Assembly (NCBI GenBank): GCA_964291475.2
Contig: OZ220086.1
Coordinates: forward strand, 1-64,000
From: DAOUKH01 sp964291475
Lineage (GTDB): Bacteria > Chloroflexota > Dehalococcoidia > SHYB01
DNA: 64,000 nucleotides
Direction of reading: 5' to 3'
The notes under the pieces are model-generated. The model was given only the letters and a program-made list of their open reading frames with translations, did not search any database and was not told the origin of the DNA. This document shows, one piece after another, positions 24,785 through 34,030 of this stretch. The stretch's first letter is position 1; each line of letters opens with the position of its first letter. The translations under genes were made by a program, and so were the position numbers.

Positions 24785-26677
24785 ATGAAGTGGATGATCT
24801 TCTGCTTGGCCGTCTTAATGGCGGCCTGCGCACAAGTCCCGGAGTCCCCGACATCCGCTCCGTTGGAGCCGTCCGTCACGGAGCCGCCGGCCAAGCACGC
24901 GACGGCGGCACCAACCGCAATCCCCACCTCCACGGTCGCGGTACCGCTACCGCCAGACGATCCGGAAGCGGCCATGATGGTCTTCGACGACCACTACGGC
25001 ACGGCCACCGCCTCGATAGAGGAGCGCATCTACGCGTCTGACATCGTCGTCCGGGCCATGCTGACCTCGGCGGGCAACGACGTGCTGAACTTCAGGGCCA
25101 TCGAGTACCTGCGGGGTACGGGCCCCACGAACTTCACCGTGACGGCCGACACGGCCAAGAGGCCGACCCAATGGGACGGCCAAGAGGCCGTGCTCTTCTT
25201 GTCGTCGAGTTCAGGTTCCATGAGGTCGTCCGGATCGTTCGAGTTCGCCGATACCACCACCTGGGACTTCGGTCCATTGGTGGCCACGGAGTACACTGGT
25301 AGCCTTCCGGCGGGCTACACCCTCGGCAGCCGCAACCCCGTATGGTTACCGAAGGAAAGCGGCGGCCAAGCACGCTCGTCGCACTACACGACGGGTGGCA
25401 CCGACCCCCCCATCGGCCTTGAGGAGCTCCGTCGCTTGATCGCTTGGGTTGATGGCGGTTCCGACTCTGCCTACGACGAGTGCATTCGCTCTGGCCTGTG
25501 GGTCATCCGAAAAGTCAGGGACTACGAGGCCTATGGGCGACCCCTGACGGACCATATCGAGGATGTGCAGATTGAATCCGGCCTCGCCGCTGGCGCCCTA
25601 GTCGTGCAGTCTGGCGACAACCTGTCGCCGCCCAACCAAACGGCATACGAGAAGCACTGGACGTTCGGACCGGATGGGGAGCGCTTCACGGTGACGGTCG
25701 AGGACGGCGACACCGACCCGTCCAACGGCTACTACCACCCGATCAGAACAGGGCGACCGCTGCCGGCCGGCACCTACGAGGTCAAGCTCTACAGCCAACC
25801 AACCTATCACTTTCCGTGCGACTATCGCCTGATGCCGCGTCCAGGCGGCGTCTTGTGGCGTGTCACCGTCACGGCGCCGCTCGGCACGCTGCACGAGGCC
25901 CTCTTCGACCCTGCTGCCATCGGGACGGCGGTGGGGGCGGATGCGGCGAACGGAGTCGTCGAGCCTGCCGGGTTCAGTGTTGGGGGCACGGCCACGTCGC
26001 TCGACAGCCTGAAGTGGGAGAGCGGCGTGGTGACGCTGGGGCTGGGCTCCGCGGCGTCGCTTTCGGGCTACGACATGGATGTGATCGAGCTCGACGGATC
26101 GGTGTCGCTGACCCTGTCGGTGGCGTCGGCCACATCGAATACTGGCGGCACGGTGACGTGGGACGTCGCGAGCCAGCCGTGGCACGCCGGCGACCAGCTC
26201 ATGCTGCGCCTGCGCACGTCGGGCCCGCTTCCGCCCACGGCCACGCCAACTCCAGGGCCGACAGCGACGCCCACGCCCACCCCCGAGCCCACAGCGACGC
26301 CGACGGCTACTCCCACACCGGAGCCTACCGCCACACCGGACCCCGCGTCCGGGCCATCGGTCACCGTCACGCTCAGCCCACGGCCGCTGGGCCCGAACCT
26401 CAACAACGTCAACATCACCGTCGAGTGGACCGACCCCGACGGCTGCACCGGTGAGTACTTCGTCGCGGTCTACGAGACGGCACAGGTTGTGGACACCGTC
26501 AAGAATTTTGGCTTCCATCCCGCCCCGGCCACGACTTCCGTCTACGAAGAGACGGCCTGGCTGTTCGAGTACCCACCCGGTGAAGGTTGGTGGGTCGCCG
26601 TGAGCTGCTCCGGCACGAGTGGACTGACGGTAATAGCCAAGGCCCCGCTCGAATTCGTCCTGCCCACCGACCCGTAG
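24785..26677 (+). CDS. Large secreted lipoprotein, function unknown
   Basis: 630 residues with a lipoprotein signal (FCLAVLMAACAQ). After a Pro/Thr stretch there is a globular region (about 60-190) including VVRAMLTSAGNDVLNFRAIE and GQEAVLFLSSSSGS. A Cys-containing region (about 215-360) and a beta-rich domain (about 370-480) follow, then a PTATPTPTPEPT stalk and a C-terminal beta-sandwich-like domain (VNITVEWTDPDGCTGEYFVA, fibronectin-like). No catalytic motif is recognised. It follows the metalloprotease gene with a nine-base gap, so both likely act at the cell surface, perhaps as protease and partner or substrate. Confidence 0.6.
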   Translation: MKWMIFCLAVLMAACAQVPESPTSAPLEPSVTEPPAKHATAAPTAIPTSTVAVPLPPDDPEAAMMVFDDHYGTATASIEERIYASDIVVRAMLTSAGNDVLNFRAIEYLRGTGPTNFTVTADTAKRPTQWDGQEAVLFLSSSSGSMRSSGSFEFADTTTWDFGPLVATEYTGSLPAGYTLGSRNPVWLPKESGGQARSSHYTTGGTDPPIGLEELRRLIAWVDGGSDSAYDECIRSGLWVIRKVRDYEAYGRPLTDHIEDVQIESGLAAGALVVQSGDNLSPPNQTAYEKHWTFGPDGERFTVTVEDGDTDPSNGYYHPIRTGRPLPAGTYEVKLYSQPTYHFPCDYRLMPRPGGVLWRVTVTAPLGTLHEALFDPAAIGTAVGADAANGVVEPAGFSVGGTATSLDSLKWESGVVTLGLGSAASLSGYDMDVIELDGSVSLTLSVASATSNTGGTVTWDVASQPWHAGDQLMLRLRTSGPLPPTATPTPGPTATPTPTPEPTATPTATPTPEPTATPDPASGPSVTVTLSPRPLGPNLNNVNITVEWTDPDGCTGEYFVAVYETAQVVDTVKNFGFHPAPATTSVYEETAWLFEYPPGEGWWVAVSCSGTSGLTVIAKAPLEFVLPTDP

Positions 26678-26726
26678 GGCAGTGAACCGGCCGGCGGCAG
26701 CCCCTAATCACGCCGGCGCGTAGGGA

Positions 26727-28262
26727 TTAGCCGAGCTTGAGCTTCACGTCGACCCCATCGTCGTCCATGGTGACGCGGTCTACGATTTGGCCGAGCAGGC
26801 GCCGCTTGTCCTCGACGGAGCCGTCATCCCATATCTCGGCTAGCGAGTCGAGGGCCTTCACGGCGCGCTCGCCGGCTGTGACGCCGTCGCGAGGGGTGCG
26901 CCCGCCGCCATCGAGCTGCCGGAGTGTCGCTAGTGCATCCAGCCGCTCGTCGACGAGCTCGGCGGTGCGGCGGTCAAACTCGGCCAGGCTTGCCGAGTCC
27001 CGTCCGACGGCCTGCGCCGCCTGCTTGATCCGGCGCTCCGTTGTCTTGAGCTTCGCCTCGGTCTGCTGCCGCTCCTTGCGCAGCGCCTGCGCCGACGCCG
27101 CGGGCCGCCGCCCCTTCAGCGAGGCGATGCGGCCCCGTTGGCCTCGGAGCTTGTCGAGCACGTCGTTCTCCAGGTCCTGCGCGCGGGTGGTGTGGTACTG
27201 GCACATGCTCTGGTTGGTGCGGGCCTGGCACTGGTAGTAGTGGTACTGCTTCTCCGTCTTCACGCCGTCCTTGCGGCGCGTCCACGACTGGCGCCGGGTG
27301 ACGCCGACCATGCGCTTGTCGTCCTGGCCGCAGAAGCCGCAGTAGATCATGCCCGACAGGAGGAACGGCGCCGATTGCGACTTGCCCCGCTTCGGCTTGC
27401 GCTCGTCCAGCGTCGCCTGCGCCCAGCGGAACATGTCGGGCGTCACGATCGGCGGGTGGCTGCCCGGCACGCGCAACCCGAAGCGGCTATAGGTGCCCAG
27501 GTAGGCGCGGTTGCGGAGGATGTCGCGCACGGTGACCAGGCTCCAAGCGCCGCCCTTGCGGGTGGGGATGCCGGCCTCGTTGAGATGCCGCACGATGAGC
27601 CGTATCCCCAGGTTTTGCTGGGTGTAGAGCGTGTAGATGAGCTTGACCGTCTCCGCCTCTTCCTCGTGTACTTCGAGTTTGCGGTTCCTGCCGATGCGGT
27701 AGCCGTAGGGTGGCTTTCCCAATCCTTCGCCGCGGATCGCCCGGTTCCGCATCGCCTTCTTGATGCGCTCGCCGATGCTCGCCGAACCCGGGACGCGGGG
27801 CCAGACGCTCATCGCGAGGAACTTCGCGTCGATGATGCCTTGATCGAGTACCTCGACGCGCCCCCCGAGCCGCTCGATTTCGAGGGCGGCGAGGGCCGCG
27901 TCCTCGGGCCTTGGGCCGAAGACGTCGAGCGCCTCTGCGACCACGGCGACGTCGCCGTCCAACGCCGCGACATGCTGCAGCAGGTCCCGATAGACCGAAG
28001 GGTCGTCGGGTGCGGCGGCCAACATCGTGACGGCGTCGGCGCCGATGCGGGTGCAGAAGTCATGGAACGCCTGCTCCTGCTCCCCGGCCACCCCGGAGGT
28101 CTCCGCGACCGCGCCGGCGGAGAAATAGCCCACGGCCTGGAGCGTCTCCTGATCCGTCCGCGCCGACGCGGATTCGGCTTCCTGGTGCTGCGCGGCGACG
28201 TCTCCTGCCATCGAGCGTCGCATCATCATGCGTTCACAACCTTTCGCATCCGCGCCGACCAT
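26727..28262 (-). CDS. Large serine-recombinase homologue with degenerate catalytic domain
   Basis: 511 residues. The C-terminal parts are typical of large serine recombinases: the recombinase domain (KAMRNRAIRGEGLGKPPYGY, then RHLNEAGIPTRKGGAWS), the zinc ribbon (IYCGFCGQDD, YYQCQARTNQSMCQYH) and a coiled-coil tail (RKERQQTEAKLKTTERRIKQ). The N-terminal resolvase region (about 50-150) keeps the spacing of the fold (VGYFSAGAVAETSGVAGEQE, VVAEALDVFGPRPEDAAL). It lacks the YxRVS serine motif and the arginines of the LDRLxR motif, so strand cleavage is doubtful. ATGATGATG at 28229 with AAAGG upstream is a likely alternative start. It lies at the edge of the accessory block. Confidence 0.75.
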   Translation of the reverse strand: MVGADAKGCERMMMRRSMAGDVAAQHQEAESASARTDQETLQAVGYFSAGAVAETSGVAGEQEQAFHDFCTRIGADAVTMLAAAPDDPSVYRDLLQHVAALDGDVAVVAEALDVFGPRPEDAALAALEIERLGGRVEVLDQGIIDAKFLAMSVWPRVPGSASIGERIKKAMRNRAIRGEGLGKPPYGYRIGRNRKLEVHEEEAETVKLIYTLYTQQNLGIRLIVRHLNEAGIPTRKGGAWSLVTVRDILRNRAYLGTYSRFGLRVPGSHPPIVTPDMFRWAQATLDERKPKRGKSQSAPFLLSGMIYCGFCGQDDKRMVGVTRRQSWTRRKDGVKTEKQYHYYQCQARTNQSMCQYHTTRAQDLENDVLDKLRGQRGRIASLKGRRPAASAQALRKERQQTEAKLKTTERRIKQAAQAVGRDSASLAEFDRRTAELVDERLDALATLRQLDGGGRTPRDGVTAGERAVKALDSLAEIWDDGSVEDKRRLLGQIVDRVTMDDDGVDVKLKLG

Positions 28263-28284
28263 TCCCGGCCCGCGCGCCTAAGAA

Positions 28285-28983
28285 TCAGATGTAGAGGAGC
28301 CGGCCGCAACTGTTGCAGGCGACCAACTCTTGCCCCGCGCGGACCCGTCCCGCATGCGCGCGGGGGATCTCGACGCGGCACTCGGTGCACGTCGACCCCT
28401 GGAGCTTGGCAAGGCCGACGCCGCCCTTTTTGGCGGCGATCCGGTCGTAGGTCTGGCGGAGCAGGGCGGGCACGGCCGCCTCGGTCTCGGCCCGCGCCTC
28501 TTCCAGCGTGGGAAGGGCAGCCCCGATCTCCTGCCGCTCGCTCCCCATCGCGGACTGCGCCGCGCTCCAGTCTCCTTCGAGTTTAGCAACCGCGCTCTCC
28601 CGCGCCTCGACGATGGGCCGGGCGCGCTCCACCTTCTCCATCGCTTCCAAGGTCGCGTCTTCGAGCTCGTTCTGGCGCTTGCGCAGATTCTCGATCTCGC
28701 GCTGCAGCGTTTCGAGCTCACGCGGGTTCGTGACCTGGTTCCCCATCAACCGGCGCTCGACCTGGGTGATCCGGTCGCGGGTCTGGTCGACGTCCCACTC
28801 GACCGATTTCTGGTCGGCCTCCAGTTGGCGGAATTGGGTATGCGTCCGTTCGAGAACCGCACGCGCCTGCCGCAGCTCCTGATTCCCGTTCATCAGGGCC
28901 TCGATCTCGGCCAAACGGCGCTTCTTCGACTGAAGTTCGGTGTCGAGCCGTTGCAGCTCGATGAGCTCCTTGACGCCTTCCAC
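28285..28983 (-). CDS. Coiled-coil zinc-ribbon protein (C4-type, zf-RING_7 family)
   Basis: 232 residues from a GTG start preceded by GGGG; the open frame upstream is not coding. Most of the protein is a long coiled coil (ELIELQRLDTELQSKKRRLA, then ELETLQREIENLRKRQNELE). The C-terminus is a zinc ribbon with CTEC and CNSCGRLLYI as two Cys pairs. This arrangement matches the widespread bacterial family often linked to Nif3-like proteins or RNase HI genes; its function is not settled, and nucleic-acid binding is assumed from the ribbon. Confidence 0.8.
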   Translation of the reverse strand: MEGVKELIELQRLDTELQSKKRRLAEIEALMNGNQELRQARAVLERTHTQFRQLEADQKSVEWDVDQTRDRITQVERRLMGNQVTNPRELETLQREIENLRKRQNELEDATLEAMEKVERARPIVEARESAVAKLEGDWSAAQSAMGSERQEIGAALPTLEEARAETEAAVPALLRQTYDRIAAKKGGVGLAKLQGSTCTECRVEIPRAHAGRVRAGQELVACNSCGRLLYI

Positions 28984-29215
28984 GTAGCAATCCCCAAGTT
29001 CGGTGAGTGAGGGCGGAGATCCGGTGGGCTGCGGCCATTGTAGGAGCCGAAAATTTGTCGTGTCAACGAAAAACACCCCCAATTTTTGCGTTATTGTTGG
29101 GCGAAACCCACCCGTCGGGCCGGCGCCGCCCTTGCGCGGCCCGGCTTGGCCTGGAATCGGCCCTACGGAAGCGTCACGGAACGAGCCATCCTCGACATAA
29201 CAAGGGGTGTACCCT

Positions 29216-29995
29216 ATGCCGGCCATGCAAAAGGAGTTCGAAGGACGCGTCGCGATCGTGACCGGAAGCAGCCGCGGCATCGGGCGGGCGATCGCCGTCG
29301 AGCTTGCCGGGCAGGGCGCCGACGTCGTGGTGGCGGCGCGGCGCGAGCCGGTCCCCGGGACCATCGAGGAGACGGCGGCGATGGTCGAGCAGCGGGGCCG
29401 ACGCGCCCTGCCCGTGGACCTCGACGTCACCGACGAGGCGGCGGTAACGGCGATGGCCGAGGAGACGCTACGGCGCTTCGGCCGCATCGACATCCTGATC
29501 AACAACGCGGGGACCAACTGGTCGGCGCCGGTGGCCGACTTCCCACGCTCCCGATGGGAGCTCGTGCTGCGCGTGAACGCCCTCGGCCCATTCATCTGCT
29601 CCAAGGCCGTGCTGCCGCACATGATGGAGCGCGGATCGGGGCACATCGTCAACATCTCCTCCATCGCCGCGGTGCGACCGCGTGCCGAGACCAGCGCCTA
29701 CAGCGCGTCGAAGGCCGCATTGGAAGGCCTCAGCGCGACGCTCGCCCACGAGGTGCAGCCGTACGGCGTCTGCGTGAACGCGCTGCGCATCGAGGGCAAC
29801 ATCGAGACGCCGGGCACAACGCAGCTCCTGAAGCTGAAAACGGTCCGGCCGATGTGGCCGCCGGAAATCGCGGGCGAGGCCGTCTCCTACATCTGCCGGC
29901 AGCCCTTCCCCTTTACCGGTCAGGTGCGGACCATCGCGTCGCTGCGACGCTACTCGCCGCGCCTCGACGCCATGCTGCGCGCCTCCGGGGTGTGA
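29216..29995 (+). CDS. SDR-family oxidoreductase
   Basis: 259 residues, classical short-chain dehydrogenase. The cofactor site is IVTGSSRGIGRAIAVELA, with NNAG at LINNAGTNWSAP. The active site has Ser in NISSIAAV and Tyr/Lys in YSASKAALEG. Arg residues after the second strand (VVVAARRE) favour NADP. The C-terminal segment is less conserved, so the substrate cannot be told. Possible starts are 29207 (GTG), 29216 and 29225; the AAGGGGTG ribosome site fits 29216 best. Confidence 0.85.
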   Translation: MPAMQKEFEGRVAIVTGSSRGIGRAIAVELAGQGADVVVAARREPVPGTIEETAAMVEQRGRRALPVDLDVTDEAAVTAMAEETLRRFGRIDILINNAGTNWSAPVADFPRSRWELVLRVNALGPFICSKAVLPHMMERGSGHIVNISSIAAVRPRAETSAYSASKAALEGLSATLAHEVQPYGVCVNALRIEGNIETPGTTQLLKLKTVRPMWPPEIAGEAVSYICRQPFPFTGQVRTIASLRRYSPRLDAMLRASGV

Positions 29996-30072
29996 CACCG
30001 GGGCATTTCGCGAACGCCGCTCCGCCCGCTACGATGCGCCGCGGTGCATTCCAACGGGACGGAGGCGGCTTC

Positions 30073-31431
30073 ATGGCGGCGACGAGTGTACGGACGAAGG
30101 CCAACGGGCGCGCGGCGTACGTCTGTCAGGCGTGCGGCGCGACCGCCCCCAAGTGGATGGGCCGCTGCGCCGACTGCGGCGAGTGGAACTCGCTGACGGC
30201 CCGCGACGCCGCCGGCGCCCCCAACGCAATCGACGTCGATTCCATCGACCTCGCCGACGTCAACACCGCCGAGTTCGACCGGCTCCGGCTCGCCGGCCGT
30301 GAGGTCAACCGCGTCCTCGGCGGGGGCATCGTCCGCGGTTCGCTGGTGCTCATCGGGGGCGACCCCGGCGTCGGCAAGTCGACGCTCCTCCTGCAGATCG
30401 CCGACGAGGTCGCCCGGGAGCACGGCCCGGTGGCGTACGTGTCGGGCGAGGAGTCGCCGCACCAGATCAAGCTGCGGGCCGACCGCCTCGGCATCGAAGG
30501 ACGCCGCCTGCGGGTGATGGCGGAGACCGACCTCGATGCCGTGCTCGACTCGGTGCGTGACGCATCGCTCCTCATCATCGACTCCGTGCAGACGATGTTC
30601 GTGCGCGACGCGCAGGCCGCGCCTGGGAGCGTCGCCCAAGTCCGCGAATGCGCCCTCCGCCTGCTGCAATGGGCCAAGACCTCGGGCGTGCCCACGCTCA
30701 TCGCCGGGCACGTGACCAAGGACGGCGCGATCGCCGGGCCCCGCCTGCTGGAGCACATGGTCGACGTCGTCCTCTACCTTGAGGGCGAAGGCACCACCAC
30801 GTACCGCATTCTCCGTGGAGTGAAGAACCGGTTCGGCTCGACGAGCGAGGTGGGCATTTTCGAGATGCGCGACGCCGGCCTCGTCGAGGTCGAGAACGCC
30901 TCCGAGGCCTTTCTCGTGCGCCGCGAGCACGCCGGCCCCGGCTCGGTGATCGTACCCACGATGGAAGGCACCCGCCCGCTGCTCGTCGAAGTGCAGGCGC
31001 TGGCGACGCCGACCGCCTCGCCCGCGCCCCGGCGCGTCGCCAACGGCTTCGACGCGGGCCGGCTCGCCCTCCTCACCGCAGTCCTGAGCAAGCACGCGCG
31101 GATGAACCTCTCCTCCTGCGACGTCTTTGTCAACGTCGTGGGCGGCCTTCGCATCACCGAGCCCGCCGCCGACCTCGGCGTCGCCCTCGCCATCGCGTCG
31201 AGCCTGCGCGACGCTCCCGTCGCCCGCGGCCGTGTCGCCGCCGGTGAGGTTGGCCTCAGCGGCGAGCTGCGCCCCGTGACTCAAATGGACCGCCGTGTCC
31301 GTGAGGCGCGGACCCTCGGCTTCGACTCCTGCCTCATTCCCGCCTCCTCCGCCGGCGTCACCGAGAACGGCGGCGCCTTCGACCTCGCCCGTGCCGCCAC
31401 CCTCCGCGAGGCGATCGACCTCGCCCTCTGA
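30073..31431 (+). CDS. radA: DNA repair protein RadA/Sms
   Basis: 452 residues, the usual length. The N-terminal zinc finger is YVCQACGATAPKWMGRCADCGEW. The RecA-like ATPase has Walker A GGDPGVGKSTLLLQIA, Walker B LLIIDSVQTMF and the RadA-specific KNRFG motif (LRGVKNRFGSTSEVGIFEM). The C-terminal Lon-protease-like domain (ISEPAADLG-type: RITEPAADLGVALAI) includes AAGEVGLSGELRPV. RadA processes recombination intermediates by branch migration. It stands alone, 78 bases after the SDR stop. Confidence 0.96.
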   Translation: MAATSVRTKANGRAAYVCQACGATAPKWMGRCADCGEWNSLTARDAAGAPNAIDVDSIDLADVNTAEFDRLRLAGREVNRVLGGGIVRGSLVLIGGDPGVGKSTLLLQIADEVAREHGPVAYVSGEESPHQIKLRADRLGIEGRRLRVMAETDLDAVLDSVRDASLLIIDSVQTMFVRDAQAAPGSVAQVRECALRLLQWAKTSGVPTLIAGHVTKDGAIAGPRLLEHMVDVVLYLEGEGTTTYRILRGVKNRFGSTSEVGIFEMRDAGLVEVENASEAFLVRREHAGPGSVIVPTMEGTRPLLVEVQALATPTASPAPRRVANGFDAGRLALLTAVLSKHARMNLSSCDVFVNVVGGLRITEPAADLGVALAIASSLRDAPVARGRVAAGEVGLSGELRPVTQMDRRVREARTLGFDSCLIPASSAGVTENGGAFDLARAATLREAIDLAL

Positions 31432-31536
31432 CCCCGGCCTGCGGCACGGCTGAGGAGGCGCCGTCTTCCCTTGACGCGGCGTGGCATTCTTGGACGCAAG
31501 CACGGACCGGAGCATTCCCAGCCCCAGGCGTCTACG

Positions 31537-32727
31537 ATGACAACCGCGGAGACAAAGCCCCAGGAAGGCCCGCGCCCCTTCCTCGACTACGAGACCGTCG
31601 ACGGCGACGGCCACACCGTCCTCGGCAGCTACGACTGGTGGAAGCCGTACCTCCCAAAGAAGTACTGGGAGTGGGCGCCGCAGCCGATACGGGAGCCGAA
31701 CCAAGAGGGCAACGTCCTCTGTGAAGGGCGGGTCTACAAGTTGCCCATGCCCTACCCCGGCTCAGAGGACAAGAGCAGCCTCGGCGGGCTGATGACGCCG
31801 GGCGGCTGGAAGCTCGACGACCTGAGCTCCGTCAGCATCGAAGACGGCCGCAAGGCCGGCGGCGCCGACGCGCACGACCGCCTGAAGGCCATGGACGCCG
31901 ACCAGGTGAGCATCGCCTACCTCTACCCCAGCGAGATGCTGAGCCTGCCCTGGGCGCTGCTCAGTTCGAGCTTCGCCATGGCGCTGGCGCGCGCCTACAA
32001 CGACTGGCTCATCGATTACTGCGCCACCGACCCGCACCGTCTGCGTGGGGCCGCCGTCATCCCACAGCAAGACCTCGTCCTCGCGCTGGAGGAAATCGAG
32101 CGGGTGCGGAAGCGGGGCATGGCCACGATCATGCTGCGCCCCAACCTCATCGGCGGCATCACTTTCGAGCACCCCAACTACGACCCCATCTGGGCCGCCG
32201 CCCAGGACATGGACATGGGCATCGGCGTCCACGAGGGCTTCGGCGTCGAGATGCCGACGATCGGGTGGGACCGCACCCACAACTGGATGCAGGCGCACGC
32301 GCTCCAGCATCCCGCCGAGCACATGGCCGCGACTCTGGCGCTCATCACCGGCGGCGTCTTCCAGCGCTATCCCAAGCTGCGCATGGGCTTCCTTGAGAAC
32401 GGCGGGGGCTGGGCCCCCTTCTGGCTGCACCACATGGATGAGCACTACGAGAAGTGGCACCGGTTCTACCCCGGCCTCGACGAGAAGCCGAGCTTCTACT
32501 TCGAGCGGCAGTGCTTCCTCGGCGTCGAGCCCGACTACGAGCTCATCCCGCACCTCGTCGACAGCGGCCTCGCGCACACCCTCGTCTTCTCGACCGACTT
32601 CCCCCACTTCGACGCGATCTATCCCGGGTCGGTCGAGGCGATGGCGATACGCGACGACATGACGCCTGACTTGAAGCGCCGGGTCTTGCGCGAGAACGCC
32701 CTGCGGCTCTACGGAGCGTCCGGCTAG
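31537..32727 (+). CDS. Amidohydrolase family (PF04909) metal-dependent hydrolase
   Basis: 396 residues. It carries the metal-binding pattern of the amidohydrolase 2 / ACMSD-like group: VDGDGHTV at the N-terminus, GIGVHEGFG in the middle, and FSTDFPHFDAIYPGS near the end (Asp of the last strand). LRMGFLENGGGWAPFWLHHM is typical of the decarboxylase/hydrolase members found in large numbers in soil and marine Chloroflexota. The ATG at 31537 gives the usual N-terminus. The substrate, probably an aromatic or cyclic carboxylic acid, is unknown. It converges with a CoA-transferase gene. Confidence 0.85.
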   Translation: MTTAETKPQEGPRPFLDYETVDGDGHTVLGSYDWWKPYLPKKYWEWAPQPIREPNQEGNVLCEGRVYKLPMPYPGSEDKSSLGGLMTPGGWKLDDLSSVSIEDGRKAGGADAHDRLKAMDADQVSIAYLYPSEMLSLPWALLSSSFAMALARAYNDWLIDYCATDPHRLRGAAVIPQQDLVLALEEIERVRKRGMATIMLRPNLIGGITFEHPNYDPIWAAAQDMDMGIGVHEGFGVEMPTIGWDRTHNWMQAHALQHPAEHMAATLALITGGVFQRYPKLRMGFLENGGGWAPFWLHHMDEHYEKWHRFYPGLDEKPSFYFERQCFLGVEPDYELIPHLVDSGLAHTLVFSTDFPHFDAIYPGSVEAMAIRDDMTPDLKRRVLRENALRLYGASG

Positions 32728-32733
32728 CGCGAC

Positions 32734-33981
32734 CTAGGCCGTCTCGAGGACGCCCCGCTCCGTCAGGGCGGCGACCTCGTCGTCGGACATGCCGAGGATG
32801 CCCTTCAACACCTCGTCGTTGTCCTGCCCCACCAGAGGCGACGCCCAGCGCGGCCTCCCCGGCGTCTTGGGCAACAGCGCCTGCACGTCCTCATAGGGCA
32901 TGGGACCCTTGACCGGATGGTCGAGCCAGCGGAAGTAGCTCCGGTGCTTGAGCTGCGGGTCGGTCCACAAGTCGGCTCCGGCCTGAGCCGCGCCGGAAGG
33001 CACGCCCGCTTCTTGGAGCCGCCGCATGAGATCGTGCATGGTGAAGCCCTGCGTCCACGCCGCGATCCGGCCGTCGAGCTCGTTCTCGTGCTCACGCCGT
33101 CCCGCCGCGGTAGCGAAACGCTCCTCAACGGCCCACGACGGCGACCCCATCGCCCGCACCAACGCGCCCCACTCCTCGTCGTCGCTCACCGCGATGACGC
33201 ACCAGGCGCCGCCGATGCGGGTCTCGTCCTCGTTCTCGCAAGGATAGACGCCGTGGGGCACGTAGTACGAGTCGCGGTTACCCACACGCCCCGGGAGTCT
33301 GCCGTTGGCCGTGTAGTCGAGCGCCGCGGGCGCCAGGTAGTGAATGGCGCACTCGAGCTGGGAGAGGTCGAGGTACTGCCCCTTCCCCGTCCGCCGGCGG
33401 TACTCCAGCGCCGACAGGACGGCGACGAGCGCGTTCGGCGGGTTCACGAAATCGGTGTAGGCGCCGTAGGGGCCCACCGGCTCCTTGTCCGGCCAGCCGG
33501 TCACCGAGTGGAACCCCGCGAGGCACGTCGCCTGCGTGCCGTAGCCGGCAAAGTCGCGGTGCGGGCCGGTATGGCCCTGCTGGCAGGTGCTGAGATAGAC
33601 GATGCCGGGGCGCATCGCGTCGACCTGGTCGTAGTCGAGCCCCCACTTCCCCATCGTCTTGGGTGTGAAGCTCTCGGCGAGCACGTCCGGCTGCCACTCG
33701 CGCAGGAGACGGCGGATGACGTCCCGCCCCTCCTCCATCGCCAGGTTCAGCCCCAGGTCGAGCTTGCTTGTGTTGAAGTTGGCGTTGAACTGGCCCAGGC
33801 TGAACTCGGGCTGGCCACCCTTGAACGGCGACACCGTCCGCGAGTTGTCGGGGCGCGTAACGGACTCGACGCGAATCACGGTGGCGCCGAAGTCGGCCAG
33901 GTACCGCATGGTCAGCGGGCCCACGCCGATCCACGACATGTCGAGGACCTTGAGGCCCTTGAAGACAATGGGGTCCGTCAT
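32734..33981 (-). CDS. CaiB/BaiF (type III) CoA-transferase
   Basis: 415 residues. Signatures are FKGLKVLDMSWIGVGPLTMR, FGATVIRVESVTRPDNSR, GLDYDQVDAMRPGIVYLSTC and RTGKGQYLDLSQLECAIHYL. The expected catalytic Asp is present in AYTDFVNPPNALVAVLSALE. It is likely a homodimeric enzyme transferring CoA between organic acids. A cupredoxin gene and two more CoA-transferase genes follow upstream on the same strand. The C-terminus has SPLVGQDNDEVLKGILG, normal for the family. Confidence 0.9.
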   Translation of the reverse strand: MTDPIVFKGLKVLDMSWIGVGPLTMRYLADFGATVIRVESVTRPDNSRTVSPFKGGQPEFSLGQFNANFNTSKLDLGLNLAMEEGRDVIRRLLREWQPDVLAESFTPKTMGKWGLDYDQVDAMRPGIVYLSTCQQGHTGPHRDFAGYGTQATCLAGFHSVTGWPDKEPVGPYGAYTDFVNPPNALVAVLSALEYRRRTGKGQYLDLSQLECAIHYLAPAALDYTANGRLPGRVGNRDSYYVPHGVYPCENEDETRIGGAWCVIAVSDDEEWGALVRAMGSPSWAVEERFATAAGRREHENELDGRIAAWTQGFTMHDLMRRLQEAGVPSGAAQAGADLWTDPQLKHRSYFRWLDHPVKGPMPYEDVQALLPKTPGRPRWASPLVGQDNDEVLKGILGMSDDEVAALTERGVLETA

Positions 33982-34030
33982 CCGCGCCGCTCCCCTCCGG
34001 TCGAGGTGCGGCCAATCCTACCACCGCGCG

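Noticed and set aside
22443..28262. Prophage
   Set aside because: No capsid, terminase, portal or lysis genes; only surface proteins and one recombinase homologue with a degenerate active site.
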